DNA from: JAGXTF01 sp044224315
Lineage (GTDB): Bacteria > Bacteroidota > Bacteroidia > NS11-12g > UBA955
Assembly (NCBI GenBank): GCA_044224315.1
Contig: JBGAKR010000001.1
Span: forward strand, 62,001 to 126,000
Direction: 5' to 3'
Length of the DNA: 64,000 nt
This document shows positions 1 through 8,703 of this stretch, piece by piece. The notes beneath the pieces were generated by a model, which had not been told where the DNA came from, ran no database searches, and was given only the letters and a program-made list of their open reading frames with translations. Both the position numbers and the translations under genes were made by a program. Position 1 is the stretch's first letter. Each line of letters starts with the position of its first letter.

Positions 1-102
1 CCCTTCGGTTTCCAATACATATTCCTGTTTTTCCCAGGTTCCGTTTTTGCCTTGTCCGGTTTGCTTAGGCAGTAGCTGAATGATTTTACCGCTGATATCC
101 AT
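1..102 (-). CDS. DUF3127 domain protein (N-terminal part, cut by window edge)
   Basis: The first 34 residues are visible, starting MDISGKIIQLLPKQTGQGKN. The pattern of a short strand followed by P-x-Q-x-G-x-G-K-x-G-x-W-x-K-Q-x-Y is typical of DUF3127, a small single-strand-DNA-binding-like (OB-fold) family of Bacteroidota. Its function is not established. The ATG at 102 is preceded by a -7 box TAGATTTG seven bases upstream, which supports this start. The 3' end lies outside the window, so the full length cannot be judged. Confidence 0.75.
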   Translation of the reverse strand, partial: MDISGKIIQLLPKQTGQGKNGTWEKQEYVLETEG

Positions 103-109
103 ATTGCGG

Positions 110-140
110 CAAATCTAAGTGTAAATATGGAACCTATCAA
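110..140 (-). promoter_or_regulatory. Bacteroidota-type promoter of the DUF3127 gene
   Basis: On the minus strand a TTG (140-138) is followed after 20 bases by TAGATTTG (117-110), matching the -33 TTG / -7 TAnnTTTG pattern of the Bacteroidota housekeeping sigma factor. The box ends 7 bases before the ATG, so the transcript would have almost no leader. Confidence 0.55.
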
Positions 141-177
141 TTTCCCGGCAGGGGATTTATACCCCATTTATCCTCTT

Positions 178-1509
178 TTATTTTACTACCCGTATCCACG
201 ATTCGGGGAGATGTGCATTATCGGTGTTCTGCACAAATTTGCTGGCCTCTGAAATTGATTTAAATTGCTTCATCCACACATAGTAATTGTGGTTTACAGG
301 ATCGTAAAATTTATAGGTTATAATCCCTTTTATGTACAATTCTTTGATTTGATTATCGGCTTTGGCTTCTGACGAGTGCATACCTACAACCAGGTAAATA
401 CCGGGTTCTTTGTTTTCTTTTGGAACCGGATTAAAGTGCATGCCTGAGGTATCTAAATCAAGGCCGGCAGCCTGCAACTCAGACATATTGCTGAACGTAA
501 TATCCAATTTGCGGCGGGCCGATGTAGCCGGAGCCTGCTCTTCTTCCTCTTCTGCTTCGGGCTCGGCTTTGGTTTCTGAAGTATTCTCGGTGCTTGCAAT
601 GGCTTTGCGACCGGAACCCCCAAATGGAATACTGGTATAAAACTCATGCACAGGGCCTAAAACTCCTTTGAGTTTGCCCGCCAACATATTTACCGAATAA
701 CCACAGGTTACGGCGCTACCAGCTTTAAATCCTACGTTAAACCCAATCTGAGAGCTGGCATCCGTATTTACACCTACCCAAAATTTATCCTGGTAATAGG
801 CCGATACGTTTCCTTTAAAGCTCGCGTATTTGAAATCGTAAAAATTAAATAGCAACATAGGTTTTACAGCCAAATCATCGCTGATTTCAATATTATAACC
901 CAGCAGCAGATTGCTTAGGCTCTGCAGGCTGTATGAGGCTTTGTAGTTGTAATAGGTGTAATCAAAACGGGGTTTAGCCAGGCGCGACATTCCAAATCCA
1001 CCGATAAATCCGCCTGCCTGAATCATGGCCGAAGCCCTGAAATCGGCCCGGGTGGCATTGGGGCTAAAAGCCAGAGTTCGAATAAGTGGGTCGTTTTGCT
1101 GGATATAAACGGCCTTGCTGGGATCAAAACTTTGGCTTAGCACTCCCAATGAGGCCCCAAAACTAAGTTTGGATTCATCCCCCAACGGAAATGCATAGGA
1201 GTAAGTAGCATAGGCGTTGTGCAGCTGCTGAAAACCCGATTTCTCGCGCAGGTACATCACCCCAAAACCAGTGCGCTGATTTTTCAAGGGCATTACCAGG
1301 TTTGCAATTACATTTTCTGGTGCACCCGTAACACCAGCAAAGGTTTTATTATAAAACAGGTTTATACTGCTCGATTTCTGCAACGCTATACCGGCCGGAT
1401 TCACCACCGTTGGATCGAGGTAAAACTGATCTACCCTTGAACTAATTTGTGCCGAGGCAGAACCTGTTATGGCAAACAGTGCTGCAATTACTATTTTGTT
1501 TGTTTTCAC
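178..1509 (-). CDS. PorP/SprF family type IX secretion membrane protein with C-terminal SPOR-like domain
   Basis: A signal peptide (residues 1-20, ending ASAQ) is followed by a PorP/SprF-like barrel (about 21-300), recognisable from the early DPTVVNPAGIAL stretch and alternating aromatic strands. PorP/SprF proteins are outer-membrane partners of type IX secretion; SprF-like paralogues are tied to export of particular type B cargo. An acidic Glu/Ala/Pro linker (about 305-330) leads to a C-terminal domain (about 365-443) beginning GIYLVVGMHSS, which looks like a SPOR peptidoglycan-binding fold. PorP/SprF proteins are usually about 300-350 residues, so the 443-residue length reflects this tail. 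The gene starts 4 bp after the stop of the upstream PKD/type B cargo gene, so the two are probably one operon and partners. The barrel call is firm; the SPOR call is by eye. Confidence 0.8.
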   Translation of the reverse strand: MKTNKIVIAALFAITGSASAQISSRVDQFYLDPTVVNPAGIALQKSSSINLFYNKTFAGVTGAPENVIANLVMPLKNQRTGFGVMYLREKSGFQQLHNAYATYSYAFPLGDESKLSFGASLGVLSQSFDPSKAVYIQQNDPLIRTLAFSPNATRADFRASAMIQAGGFIGGFGMSRLAKPRFDYTYYNYKASYSLQSLSNLLLGYNIEISDDLAVKPMLLFNFYDFKYASFKGNVSAYYQDKFWVGVNTDASSQIGFNVGFKAGSAVTCGYSVNMLAGKLKGVLGPVHEFYTSIPFGGSGRKAIASTENTSETKAEPEAEEEEEQAPATSARRKLDITFSNMSELQAAGLDLDTSGMHFNPVPKENKEPGIYLVVGMHSSEAKADNQIKELYIKGIITYKFYDPVNHNYYVWMKQFKSISEASKFVQNTDNAHLPESWIRVVK

Positions 1510-1513
1510 TACC

Positions 1514-4462
1514 TTATCTGATTACCTGTATAAATCCTTTTATGGTTTCGCCTGTATTGCGATTTTTTAGTTTGTAATAGAAGATTCCTTCCGGCAATTC
1601 TTTGCCATCTTTGGTCGCATTCCAATCGTTTTTATAAGCCGTGCTGGTGTAAACAATTTTACCCGCATAGTCTGTTATCGTTACCTCAAATAAATCAAGG
1701 TTTTTAATATCCGACAGCACCCATGCATCGTTCTCCCCGTCTCCATTTGGAGTAATAATATTAGGGATTCGCACATACAGAGGCTCTATAAGCGTTACGG
1801 TTACGGTATCTGTTCCTTTACAGCCGCTGGCATTGGTGCCGGTTACCACATATTTCTGGGTATTGGTTGGGGTAGAAATTACAGTACTTCCGGTATTCTT
1901 GTTGAGGTAAGTATTCGGAGTCCAGGTATAAGAGCTGCCGCCCGAAGCGCGTAAAATCGCCGAGTTGCCGCGTTGCACCGAAGTATCGCTGTAGGCCACA
2001 ATATTAGCCGCAGCCTTTACGGTTATGATGAGGGTTGAATCTATTTTTGAGCAAAATGGTCCGTTGAATGCCTGCACAGGATACAGACCTGCCGTTTTAA
2101 ACGATTTATTGGTACTGGCTGTATCGCCATCTTTTAACCATTTATAATTTGTACCACCAAATAAACTGGTAACCACCAAACTATCTCCGGGGCAGAATGG
2201 AATGCTGCCACTCGTAATCATGGTAATAATCGGATACAAGGTATAACTGAATGCCTTACTCACCGAATCCATACAACCCTCTGAGTTTGTAACCACCAGC
2301 TTTACCAAGCCTGGAGTGGGGAATTTGTTCCATACCCTTATGTTTTTGCCTGTAGCAGTTACGCCACCTGGCAGGGTCCAGTTCCACTGGGTTACCGGGC
2401 TGGTAGTGACGGTAGCAGAATCGTAAAGGGTAACACTATCCGGGGCGCAAATGCCGATTTTGGCAATGACAGGCCTGATTAAACCGCGAACTACATAGGT
2501 TTTGGTAACCGAATCGCGGCAACCGCGGTTGGTTTGTGCCAACAATTTTACCTTGTATTTGCCGGTATCGGCGTAGCTGTGAAAACTGTCTTTCTGCAAT
2601 CCGGTGGCACCATCGCCAAATTTCCAGCCTCCCACAAAGGTTTGTCCCTGGGTAGTGGTGATTTTATTTTTAAAAGTGAATTTATTGGTGGTTTTGCATT
2701 GCAAAGAATCGTTGCCGGCAATGGATTTATCGAGGTAAAACGAAATTTTTGGCAGGCCGAATGAGGTGTCGTTTTTCAGCACCAAATCAATACATCCATA
2801 CTGGTCGCTGGCTATGAGTACTACCTTGTGCACTCCGGCATTGTTATACCTGAATTTTTGAACGGTATCGCCACCTACTGTGGCATTGTCAATATTCCAA
2901 CTGTAAGAAAAATTGGCGTCGTTTGGATCTAAACCCTTAATGCGTTTATAAACGGCAGTATCGTTGCTGCATACATTTTTGGTAGTAAAATTAAGCTTAG
3001 GCAGATTGCGCACCGTGGCAATACCAGTAGCCGAATCGCGGCAACCCTTGGCCGTTGTGGCTACCAGTTTCACCGAAAAGGTACCAAAGTTGCCAAATGT
3101 ATGCTGGAACTTTTTAGTACTGGCGGTAAATCCATCCCCCAATTTCCAGGCACGGGTGAAAATACTGTCGGGTGCAGTAACTTTCGATGAATCCACAAAC
3201 TTGGTAAAGTCATTCAAGCATTCGGTAGAAACCGAAAACTTCACTTTGGGAAGCTCCCATACCGCAATTTTATTTTCGAAGCTATCCACATCCCCAGAGT
3301 CATTGGTGATTACCAGTTTTACAGTGTAATTTCCCGGGGATGCGTATTTGTAGGTTGGATTTTTGAGAGATGAAGTATCGGTGGTGGAATCTGCTACTCC
3401 GAAATTCCAGTTCCATTTTACAATCTTAGGGTTAGGCAAGTTCTTAGAACGATCTAAAAAATTGAATGTGCTTTTTACGCAAGCCCCGGTATAGGCAAAT
3501 CGGGCAAAAGGCAAATCTGTGCCAATGGGGTTAAATCCGCCATCCACATTTCCGTAGGTAAGCAACCCAACGGTATCTGTTGCCAAACCGGCTTTTAACA
3601 ATCCCAAACGGGGTTGGTCGCCATTGCCCGACATATCTTTCCAACCCTTAAGTACATCATAGTTAAACATGAGGCGCAGATTGGATTCGTCGTAAACATG
3701 GTCGTCTACCAGAGAAGAATCATACCCGATTTCAAGCACATAATCCGTTGGCAAACCCGTACCTACCCTGCCAAAATCCCAGTAGCGGGTAGCTGATATA
3801 TTGCGGATGCCAGAGGGCAATTGATTGGCGTAAGGCGCGGGTTTGTCGAACATTTGCATGTAGTGAAAACGGTCGTCGCCGGGTTGCTGGTGGTAGCTCA
3901 TATACGCCGGTCTGTATTCGCCACTGGCGCCCAGGGGATAAAGAAAACGGCCTGTTCCTCCATCCAGCTGACGGTAAAAACGCCCACCCTCTATATAGCT
4001 TTGTTTGCTGCCACCCAATAGTGTAGAACCCACCAGTGTGCGCAGCATAAATTTGGAAGAATTGATGTACAAAATCCCATTCGATAAATTCAGGGTATCT
4101 GCAATGTCGAGGTAAGAACCCATAAGCAAACAGTAAATAGCCGGACTGTTCATTTTCAGGTCTGACAAGGTAACTGAATCTGCATCCAAGTAAATATCCT
4201 TGGCAACTACTACATTTTCTATATAAATCCCTTTGGAAATGTGAATGGTATCGCCGGAATTGGCCAAGGCCAATGCACTGGAAATAGTGGCTTTTGGACC
4301 GTCATAGCCTGCGGTAAATGTAGGATACAACCCATTTAACGTGTCATTTCCAAGCTTACTCACGTACCAGGTAACGGCAGTAGAATAATGACTTGAGAAA
4401 ATGAGAATGAGTAAAAGAAAGAACTTGTACCCGACGGAAAAATGCTTTATCAATGCCTTCAT
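1514..4462 (-). CDS. PKD-repeat surface protein with T9SS type B sorting domain
   Basis: This is a 982-residue secreted protein. A hydrophobic signal (about 1-29) is followed by a pectin-lyase-like opening (about 30-110; WYVSKLGNDTLNG resembles DUF1565-type parallel beta-helix starts). Serial PKD domains follow from about 330 to 800, with repeated Y-x-x-x-G-x-Y/F-x-V-K-L-x-x and GCRDS turns. The last ~90 residues (ITPNGDGENDAW ... IFYYKLKNR) form a gliding-motility-associated type B sorting domain, so export is predicted through T9SS. The adjacent downstream PorP/SprF-like gene is the likely dedicated outer-membrane partner. Large PKD proteins of this class are adhesins or gliding-related surface filaments; the ligand is unknown. 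A near-consensus -7 box (TAATATTG) lies upstream of the ATG. Confidence 0.85.
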   Translation of the reverse strand: MKALIKHFSVGYKFFLLLILIFSSHYSTAVTWYVSKLGNDTLNGLYPTFTAGYDGPKATISSALALANSGDTIHISKGIYIENVVVAKDIYLDADSVTLSDLKMNSPAIYCLLMGSYLDIADTLNLSNGILYINSSKFMLRTLVGSTLLGGSKQSYIEGGRFYRQLDGGTGRFLYPLGASGEYRPAYMSYHQQPGDDRFHYMQMFDKPAPYANQLPSGIRNISATRYWDFGRVGTGLPTDYVLEIGYDSSLVDDHVYDESNLRLMFNYDVLKGWKDMSGNGDQPRLGLLKAGLATDTVGLLTYGNVDGGFNPIGTDLPFARFAYTGACVKSTFNFLDRSKNLPNPKIVKWNWNFGVADSTTDTSSLKNPTYKYASPGNYTVKLVITNDSGDVDSFENKIAVWELPKVKFSVSTECLNDFTKFVDSSKVTAPDSIFTRAWKLGDGFTASTKKFQHTFGNFGTFSVKLVATTAKGCRDSATGIATVRNLPKLNFTTKNVCSNDTAVYKRIKGLDPNDANFSYSWNIDNATVGGDTVQKFRYNNAGVHKVVLIASDQYGCIDLVLKNDTSFGLPKISFYLDKSIAGNDSLQCKTTNKFTFKNKITTTQGQTFVGGWKFGDGATGLQKDSFHSYADTGKYKVKLLAQTNRGCRDSVTKTYVVRGLIRPVIAKIGICAPDSVTLYDSATVTTSPVTQWNWTLPGGVTATGKNIRVWNKFPTPGLVKLVVTNSEGCMDSVSKAFSYTLYPIITMITSGSIPFCPGDSLVVTSLFGGTNYKWLKDGDTASTNKSFKTAGLYPVQAFNGPFCSKIDSTLIITVKAAANIVAYSDTSVQRGNSAILRASGGSSYTWTPNTYLNKNTGSTVISTPTNTQKYVVTGTNASGCKGTDTVTVTLIEPLYVRIPNIITPNGDGENDAWVLSDIKNLDLFEVTITDYAGKIVYTSTAYKNDWNATKDGKELPEGIFYYKLKNRNTGETIKGFIQVIR

Positions 4463-4586
4463 CAGTTATTTTCAGAATTCAATATTAAGCAATTAAAAAA
4501 TCAAGATAAACCACATAATTCAAATTGTCCTGAATATTATTCACAACAGGCAGTGTGACAGAGAAGTAAAGGCTCTTTTTGGGGAA

Positions 4587-5858
4587 TTATTTGTACCTTA
4601 TAGCATCCACCGGATTCAGGCGGGCGGCAGAGGAGGCGGGCATAAAACCCGCAATAAGGCCCACAATCACCGAAACAGCTACCCCTAGCACTATATCTTC
4701 TTTGCTAAGGTACAGGGTAAGCGAGCTATCCATACCGTGCGACAGGATAAAATTGCCGCCCTGCAGTACAAGCCACACCAACCCCAGGCCTATCAAACCG
4801 CCGATGAGGCAGAGTATTACCGACTCAAGCATAAATTGCATGAGCACAAAAATTCGTTGGGCCCCCAAGGCTTTTTGTATCCCTATTTCCTGGGTTCGTT
4901 CTTTTACCGAAACAAACATGATATTGGCCACCCCAAAGCAACCCACAACAATGGCAAACCCGCCAATGATAAGGCCTATGGCTTTAACCGACAAGAAAAA
5001 CCCACTAATTGCCGTGGTAATCATACTCATTCGGTTTACCGCAAAATTTTCGGCCAGGGTAGGTTTCAAACGTCGATACCTGCGCATGAGCTGGGCTACC
5101 TCAAAACTGAGGTCATCGAGCGAAATATCTTCGGCCGCTTTTATCAGTATCTGGCAGTTTTTCTCCCCCTCGCGGTAGTTGGTAAAACCCATGGCAAACT
5201 TCACTGGTACAAATACAATTTCATCCGAGCTAAAATTAATCAGGCTTTGCCCTTCTTTGGCACATACACCTATTACAGTGGCCGGGCGGTTTTTTATTCG
5301 TATCTGTTTGCCAATCGGATCGGCATTGCCAAACAATTGCTCGGCTACGGTAGAACCGATAATCACCACTCCCCTGCCCGATTCGGCCTCCTGGATTGAA
5401 AAATACCTGCCCTTCTCTATGTCTACCTTTTGCACCACATTATAACCGTAAGAAATTGCGCGCATGCTGGTATTGGTAAGCGAAACAGATTTGTATTCTA
5501 CTTTTGAATTGTCTTGAAATGAATAAGCCACCCCCGATTTAAAACGATCGGACAAGTTTTCTTCCAAAAATACACCCTCCTCTGGTGTGGTTTGAGGCCG
5601 GCTCAGGTATTTCCACCATGGATAGCTTCCGCCAAATTCATCCCAGGGCCATTTTTGCACAAATACCACATCTTTGCCAAGGCTGGTAAAACTGTTATTG
5701 AGATTTTTTTCAAGGCTATGAACCAGCGCGTAAACCACCACAATACTGAAAATTCCAATGGTAATCCCCAATACCGAAAGTATAGAACGCAACTTATTGG
5801 CCACCAGCGATGCCAGCGACATTCGAAGCCCTTCCCTTATTAAATCAGTTATACGCAA
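4587..5858 (-). CDS. ABC transporter permease, MacB/FtsX family
   Basis: The 423-residue protein has the MacB-type layout: one N-terminal membrane helix (about 22-45), a large periplasmic MacB_PCD domain (about 46-285), then three membrane helices at about 290-312, 340-365 and 385-410 (FtsX domain). The LNPVDAIRYK ending is typical. Such permeases work with a cytoplasmic ATPase in lipoprotein sorting, efflux or transfer of mechanical force rather than classical import. No ATPase or membrane-fusion partner is in the window. The reading frame starts with TTG (RITDLIREG), and the next in-frame ATG would remove the amphipathic start. TAAATTCG, one mismatch from a -7 box, lies just upstream of this TTG. 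Confidence 0.85.
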   Translation of the reverse strand: MRITDLIREGLRMSLASLVANKLRSILSVLGITIGIFSIVVVYALVHSLEKNLNNSFTSLGKDVVFVQKWPWDEFGGSYPWWKYLSRPQTTPEEGVFLEENLSDRFKSGVAYSFQDNSKVEYKSVSLTNTSMRAISYGYNVVQKVDIEKGRYFSIQEAESGRGVVIIGSTVAEQLFGNADPIGKQIRIKNRPATVIGVCAKEGQSLINFSSDEIVFVPVKFAMGFTNYREGEKNCQILIKAAEDISLDDLSFEVAQLMRRYRRLKPTLAENFAVNRMSMITTAISGFFLSVKAIGLIIGGFAIVVGCFGVANIMFVSVKERTQEIGIQKALGAQRIFVLMQFMLESVILCLIGGLIGLGLVWLVLQGGNFILSHGMDSSLTLYLSKEDIVLGVAVSVIVGLIAGFMPASSAARLNPVDAIRYK

Positions 5859-5929
5859 TGGCGCGAATTTAGGCTACCTTGGGTGAGAAATTTGCTTTTT
5901 CGACTGGTACCTGAATTATAAAGATAGAC

Positions 5930-6589
5930 TTAAATCTTTACTACATTGAGCAAAGCCGCCACTTTTGAGGTAAAAGTATGTACCGATTTTTTATTAATGC
6001 GTACCTGCAAACTCTGGTCGAAAGGTTCCTTGGCCTTAATTTCAATCAGTGAACCCAGTCCCAGACCCAGCTTATCCAGGTATTGCAAAAATTCGTGCGA
6101 GTCTTCGCGTATTCCCAAAAGCTTATACACCACGCCCTCATCGCCCTGGTTTAGCATAATGGCCTTAGAATGTGTGATTTTGCCATTGATATCCGGTATA
6201 GGATCACCATGCGGATCGTATTTAGGGAAACCTAAAAAAGCATCCAGCCGATTAATCAAATCTTCGGAGTGCACATGCTCCAATTGCTCGGCAAGGTCAT
6301 GAACCTCCTCCCATCCAAAATCCAGGGTTTGAACTAAAAAAGTTTCCCAAATGCGGTGTTTGCGAACAATAAAAACGGCCGTCTTTTTGCCACTTGCACT
6401 CAGCTTTACTCCTTTAGATTTTTCGTAAACCAACAATTTTTTCTCGGCCATTTTCTTAATCATGTCTGTAACCGAAGGGGCTTGTATACCAAAGGCTGCC
6501 GCAACTGCACCCGTAGGTACAGCATTGCCCGAATGTCCTTCGAGCTTGTAAATCATTTTCAGATAATTCTCTTCTGCAGGGCTGAGCAT
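5930..6589 (-). CDS. DtxR/MntR family metal-dependent transcriptional regulator
   Basis: The 219-residue protein starts MLSPAEENYLKMIYKLEG, the standard opening of the DtxR winged helix (residues 1-70, recognition region around QAPSVTDMIKKMAEK). The metal-binding and dimerisation domain follows (about 70-140, with WEEVHDLAEQLEHVHSEDL). A FeoA-like SH3 domain is C-terminal (about 150-219). The family represses metal-uptake genes when loaded with Fe(II) or Mn(II). A longer frame reaches 6664, but its extra codons run through a -7 box (6596-6603) and a palindromic operator (6630-6643), so the ATG at 6589 is preferred. The divergent neighbour is a TonB-dependent receptor sharing the operator. Fe versus Mn specificity cannot be decided from sequence alone. 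Confidence 0.9.
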   Translation of the reverse strand: MLSPAEENYLKMIYKLEGHSGNAVPTGAVAAAFGIQAPSVTDMIKKMAEKKLLVYEKSKGVKLSASGKKTAVFIVRKHRIWETFLVQTLDFGWEEVHDLAEQLEHVHSEDLINRLDAFLGFPKYDPHGDPIPDINGKITHSKAIMLNQGDEGVVYKLLGIREDSHEFLQYLDKLGLGLGSLIEIKAKEPFDQSLQVRINKKSVHTFTSKVAALLNVVKI

Positions 6590-6595
6590 AGGCTT

Positions 6596-6603
6596 CAAAG
6601 GTA
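6596..6603 (-). promoter_or_regulatory. -7 box of the DtxR-family gene
   Basis: The minus strand reads TACCTTTG, an exact TAnnTTTG match, six bases before the ATG at 6589. No clear -33 TTG is seen at the usual spacing. The position implies a leader of only a few bases and decides the start. Confidence 0.5.
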
Positions 6604-6629
6604 GGTAAAAAAAATATTTTGTCATTTTG

Positions 6630-6643
6630 TTAGGCAAGCCTAA
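6630..6643. promoter_or_regulatory. Candidate DtxR-family operator in a divergent promoter region
   Basis: TTAGGC-AA-GCCTAA is a perfect 6-bp inverted repeat with a 2-bp centre. It resembles the TTAGG...CCTAA half-sites known for DtxR/IdeR/MntR operators. It lies between the DtxR-like gene and the TonB receptor, upstream of the regulator's -7 box (6596-6603) and just upstream of the receptor's -7 box (6653-6660). Bound repressor could therefore block the receptor and perhaps the regulator itself. A further TTAGGC half-site occurs at 6673-6678, just inside the receptor gene. Confidence 0.65.
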
Positions 6644-6652
6644 TTTTTTTAT

Positions 6653-6660
6653 TAGCTTTG
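6653..6660 (+). promoter_or_regulatory. -7 box of the TonB-dependent receptor gene
   Basis: TAGCTTTG matches TAnnTTTG exactly and ends 7 bases before the ATG at 6668. A possible -33 TTTTG is at 6625-6629, with a rather long 23-base spacing. The predicted operator at 6630-6643 falls between the two boxes. Confidence 0.5.
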
Positions 6661-6667
6661 CCATTCC

Positions 6668-8698
6668 ATGAGATTAGGCAAATATGCTTTCTTACCCTTC
6701 GTTTTAGTGCTTTCCAATGCATGTGCCCAACCCTCTGATACATTGAGAAGCAAAGACAGCAGTCTGCTATTGGATGATGTTGTTGTAAGCGGCACATTAA
6801 ATCCGGTGCAAACCAGCCGCAGTCCCATATTTGTTGAGTCATTCAGGGCTTCTTTCTTCAGAAAAAATGTGAGTGCCACCCTTTTCGAGTCGGTGGGAAT
6901 GATAAACGGGGTGCGACCCCAGCTCAATTGCAACGTGTGCAACACCGGCGACATCCATATCAATGGCATGGAAGGCCCGTATACCATGGTGCTTATAGAT
7001 GGAATGCCAATTATGAGCAGCCTGGGCAGCGTATATGGCTTGGTGGGTATACCCCAGTCGATGGTAGAAAAAATAGAGGTGGTAAAAGGCCCTGCGTCCT
7101 CCATTTACGGCTCTGAAGCCATGGCCGGGTTGATCAATATCATTACCAAAACAGCAGCCTCGGCCCCAAAACTCAGTGCAGAATCGAATCTCTCCGCCTG
7201 GGGTGAATCCAATACCGACCTGGGTTTTAAATTCAACAGGAGAAGATTTTATGCCCTTACCGGAATTAATTATTTCCATTACCAAGTCAGTATCGATCGA
7301 AACAAAGACGGATTTACCGATATAGCCAACCAGAGCCGGTTTTCGGTTTTTCAAAAAATAGGAATGGATGGTAAAAAATGGGGTAGTTTTAACCTTGGAC
7401 TTCGCTATGTATACGAAGACCGCTGGGGCGGAGAAACCCGCTGGGCTCCGCAATGGCGAGGCACAGACAGTATTTATGGCGAAAGTATTTACACCACCCG
7501 CTATGAAGCTGTAGGAAAATGGAGATTGCCCTTTAAACCGGATATTAACCTGCAGTTTGCCTATAATTCGCACAATCAAAATGCCGCTTATGGCCAAACC
7601 AGCCTGGTAGCAAATCAACAAATTGGCTTTGCCCAGCTGATTTATACAAAAACCCAAGGATTGCACCAATGGTTGTGGGGGGCTGGCAGCAGACTGCAGA
7701 TATATACCGATAACAGTAAGGTGCGCCTGGCCCAGCATGATGAGTTACTTACCACCCGCACTTTTTTACCCGGTGTATTTGTGCAGGACGAATTGAGCCT
7801 TAGCAGCAGGCATACCCTATTAGGCGGCTACAGGTTGGATTATCATCCCAATCATGGATTTATACATTCACCGCGGATTGCATTTAAAATGCTGGGTGTG
7901 CATGGCAATTTATTGCGCATTATGGCAGGTACCGGATTTAGGGTAGTAAACTTATTTACCGAAGAGCATGCCGCACTTACAGGGGCCCGCAATGTGGTAA
8001 TTACCGAGGCACTTAAACCCGAAAAATCCGCCTCATTCAATGTAAATTTTACGCATAAAAAAAACAGGAAAAATGTATTTATTAAAATGGATTATGCCGC
8101 TTTTTATACGCATTTTACCAATAAAATATTGGCCGATTATTTAAGCAATCCAAACGAGATTCGATTTTCAAATCTCAGCGGATACGGGGTTTGCAGGGGC
8201 ACTTCCATTCAGTCTGATTTTGTATTTTCAATTCCTTTCAGGTTAAGTGCAGGGGCTACTTTTAATGATATTTACAGTATAAATTCATTAAAAAATAAAA
8301 TAATTCAACCCTTGTCTCCGCGTTTTTCGGGTACAATAAACGGGGGGTATACTTTTATCAAACCTGCACTGGTTTGGGATTTATCTATGCAATTTTATAG
8401 TCCTATGCATTTACCTGTGCTGGAAAAGGATTTCAGGGCCCCTAAATCGCCCTGGTTTGCTTTGCTCAATACCCAGATTTCCAAAAAAACCAAACATAAT
8501 CTGGAGTACTATCTGGGCATAAAAAACCTGTTGAATTTTATTCCAAAAAATCCCATTATGCGGCCTTTCGATCCATTTGACAAAACGGCCAACGACCCCG
8601 TGAATAACCCTAATGGGTATACCTTCGACACCACATACAACTACGCGCCATTGCAAGGTCGCCGCTGGATGTTGGGTTTGCGGTTTTCGCTGAATTAA
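6668..8698 (+). CDS. TonB-dependent receptor, probably metal or metal-chelate uptake
   Basis: The 676-residue protein has a signal peptide (1-20, ending NACAQ), a plug domain (about 40-160, with GPYTMVLIDGMPI and VEVVKGPASSIYGSEAMAG-type motifs typical of plug domains) and a 22-strand-type barrel ending in RWMLGLRFSLN. It lacks the N-terminal carboxypeptidase-like domain common in SusC-type receptors and is closer to FepA/BtuB-type receptors. The plug carries a Cys-x-x-Cys (LNCNVCNT, about residue 89) just before the GDIHINGMEG stretch, which could bind metal or form a disulphide. The DtxR-like operator in its promoter suggests the substrate is iron, manganese or a metal complex. It converges with tamB after only 5 bp. 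Confidence 0.88.
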   Translation: MRLGKYAFLPFVLVLSNACAQPSDTLRSKDSSLLLDDVVVSGTLNPVQTSRSPIFVESFRASFFRKNVSATLFESVGMINGVRPQLNCNVCNTGDIHINGMEGPYTMVLIDGMPIMSSLGSVYGLVGIPQSMVEKIEVVKGPASSIYGSEAMAGLINIITKTAASAPKLSAESNLSAWGESNTDLGFKFNRRRFYALTGINYFHYQVSIDRNKDGFTDIANQSRFSVFQKIGMDGKKWGSFNLGLRYVYEDRWGGETRWAPQWRGTDSIYGESIYTTRYEAVGKWRLPFKPDINLQFAYNSHNQNAAYGQTSLVANQQIGFAQLIYTKTQGLHQWLWGAGSRLQIYTDNSKVRLAQHDELLTTRTFLPGVFVQDELSLSSRHTLLGGYRLDYHPNHGFIHSPRIAFKMLGVHGNLLRIMAGTGFRVVNLFTEEHAALTGARNVVITEALKPEKSASFNVNFTHKKNRKNVFIKMDYAAFYTHFTNKILADYLSNPNEIRFSNLSGYGVCRGTSIQSDFVFSIPFRLSAGATFNDIYSINSLKNKIIQPLSPRFSGTINGGYTFIKPALVWDLSMQFYSPMHLPVLEKDFRAPKSPWFALLNTQISKKTKHNLEYYLGIKNLLNFIPKNPIMRPFDPFDKTANDPVNNPNGYTFDTTYNYAPLQGRRWMLGLRFSLN

Positions 8699-8703
8699 AA
8701 AAA

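Noticed and set aside
6604..6664. N-terminal extension of the DtxR-like gene (starting MAKLIKKLGLPNKM)
   Set aside because: The extension crosses the operator and is not like DtxR N-termini; the -7 box at 6596-6603 places transcription start downstream of it.
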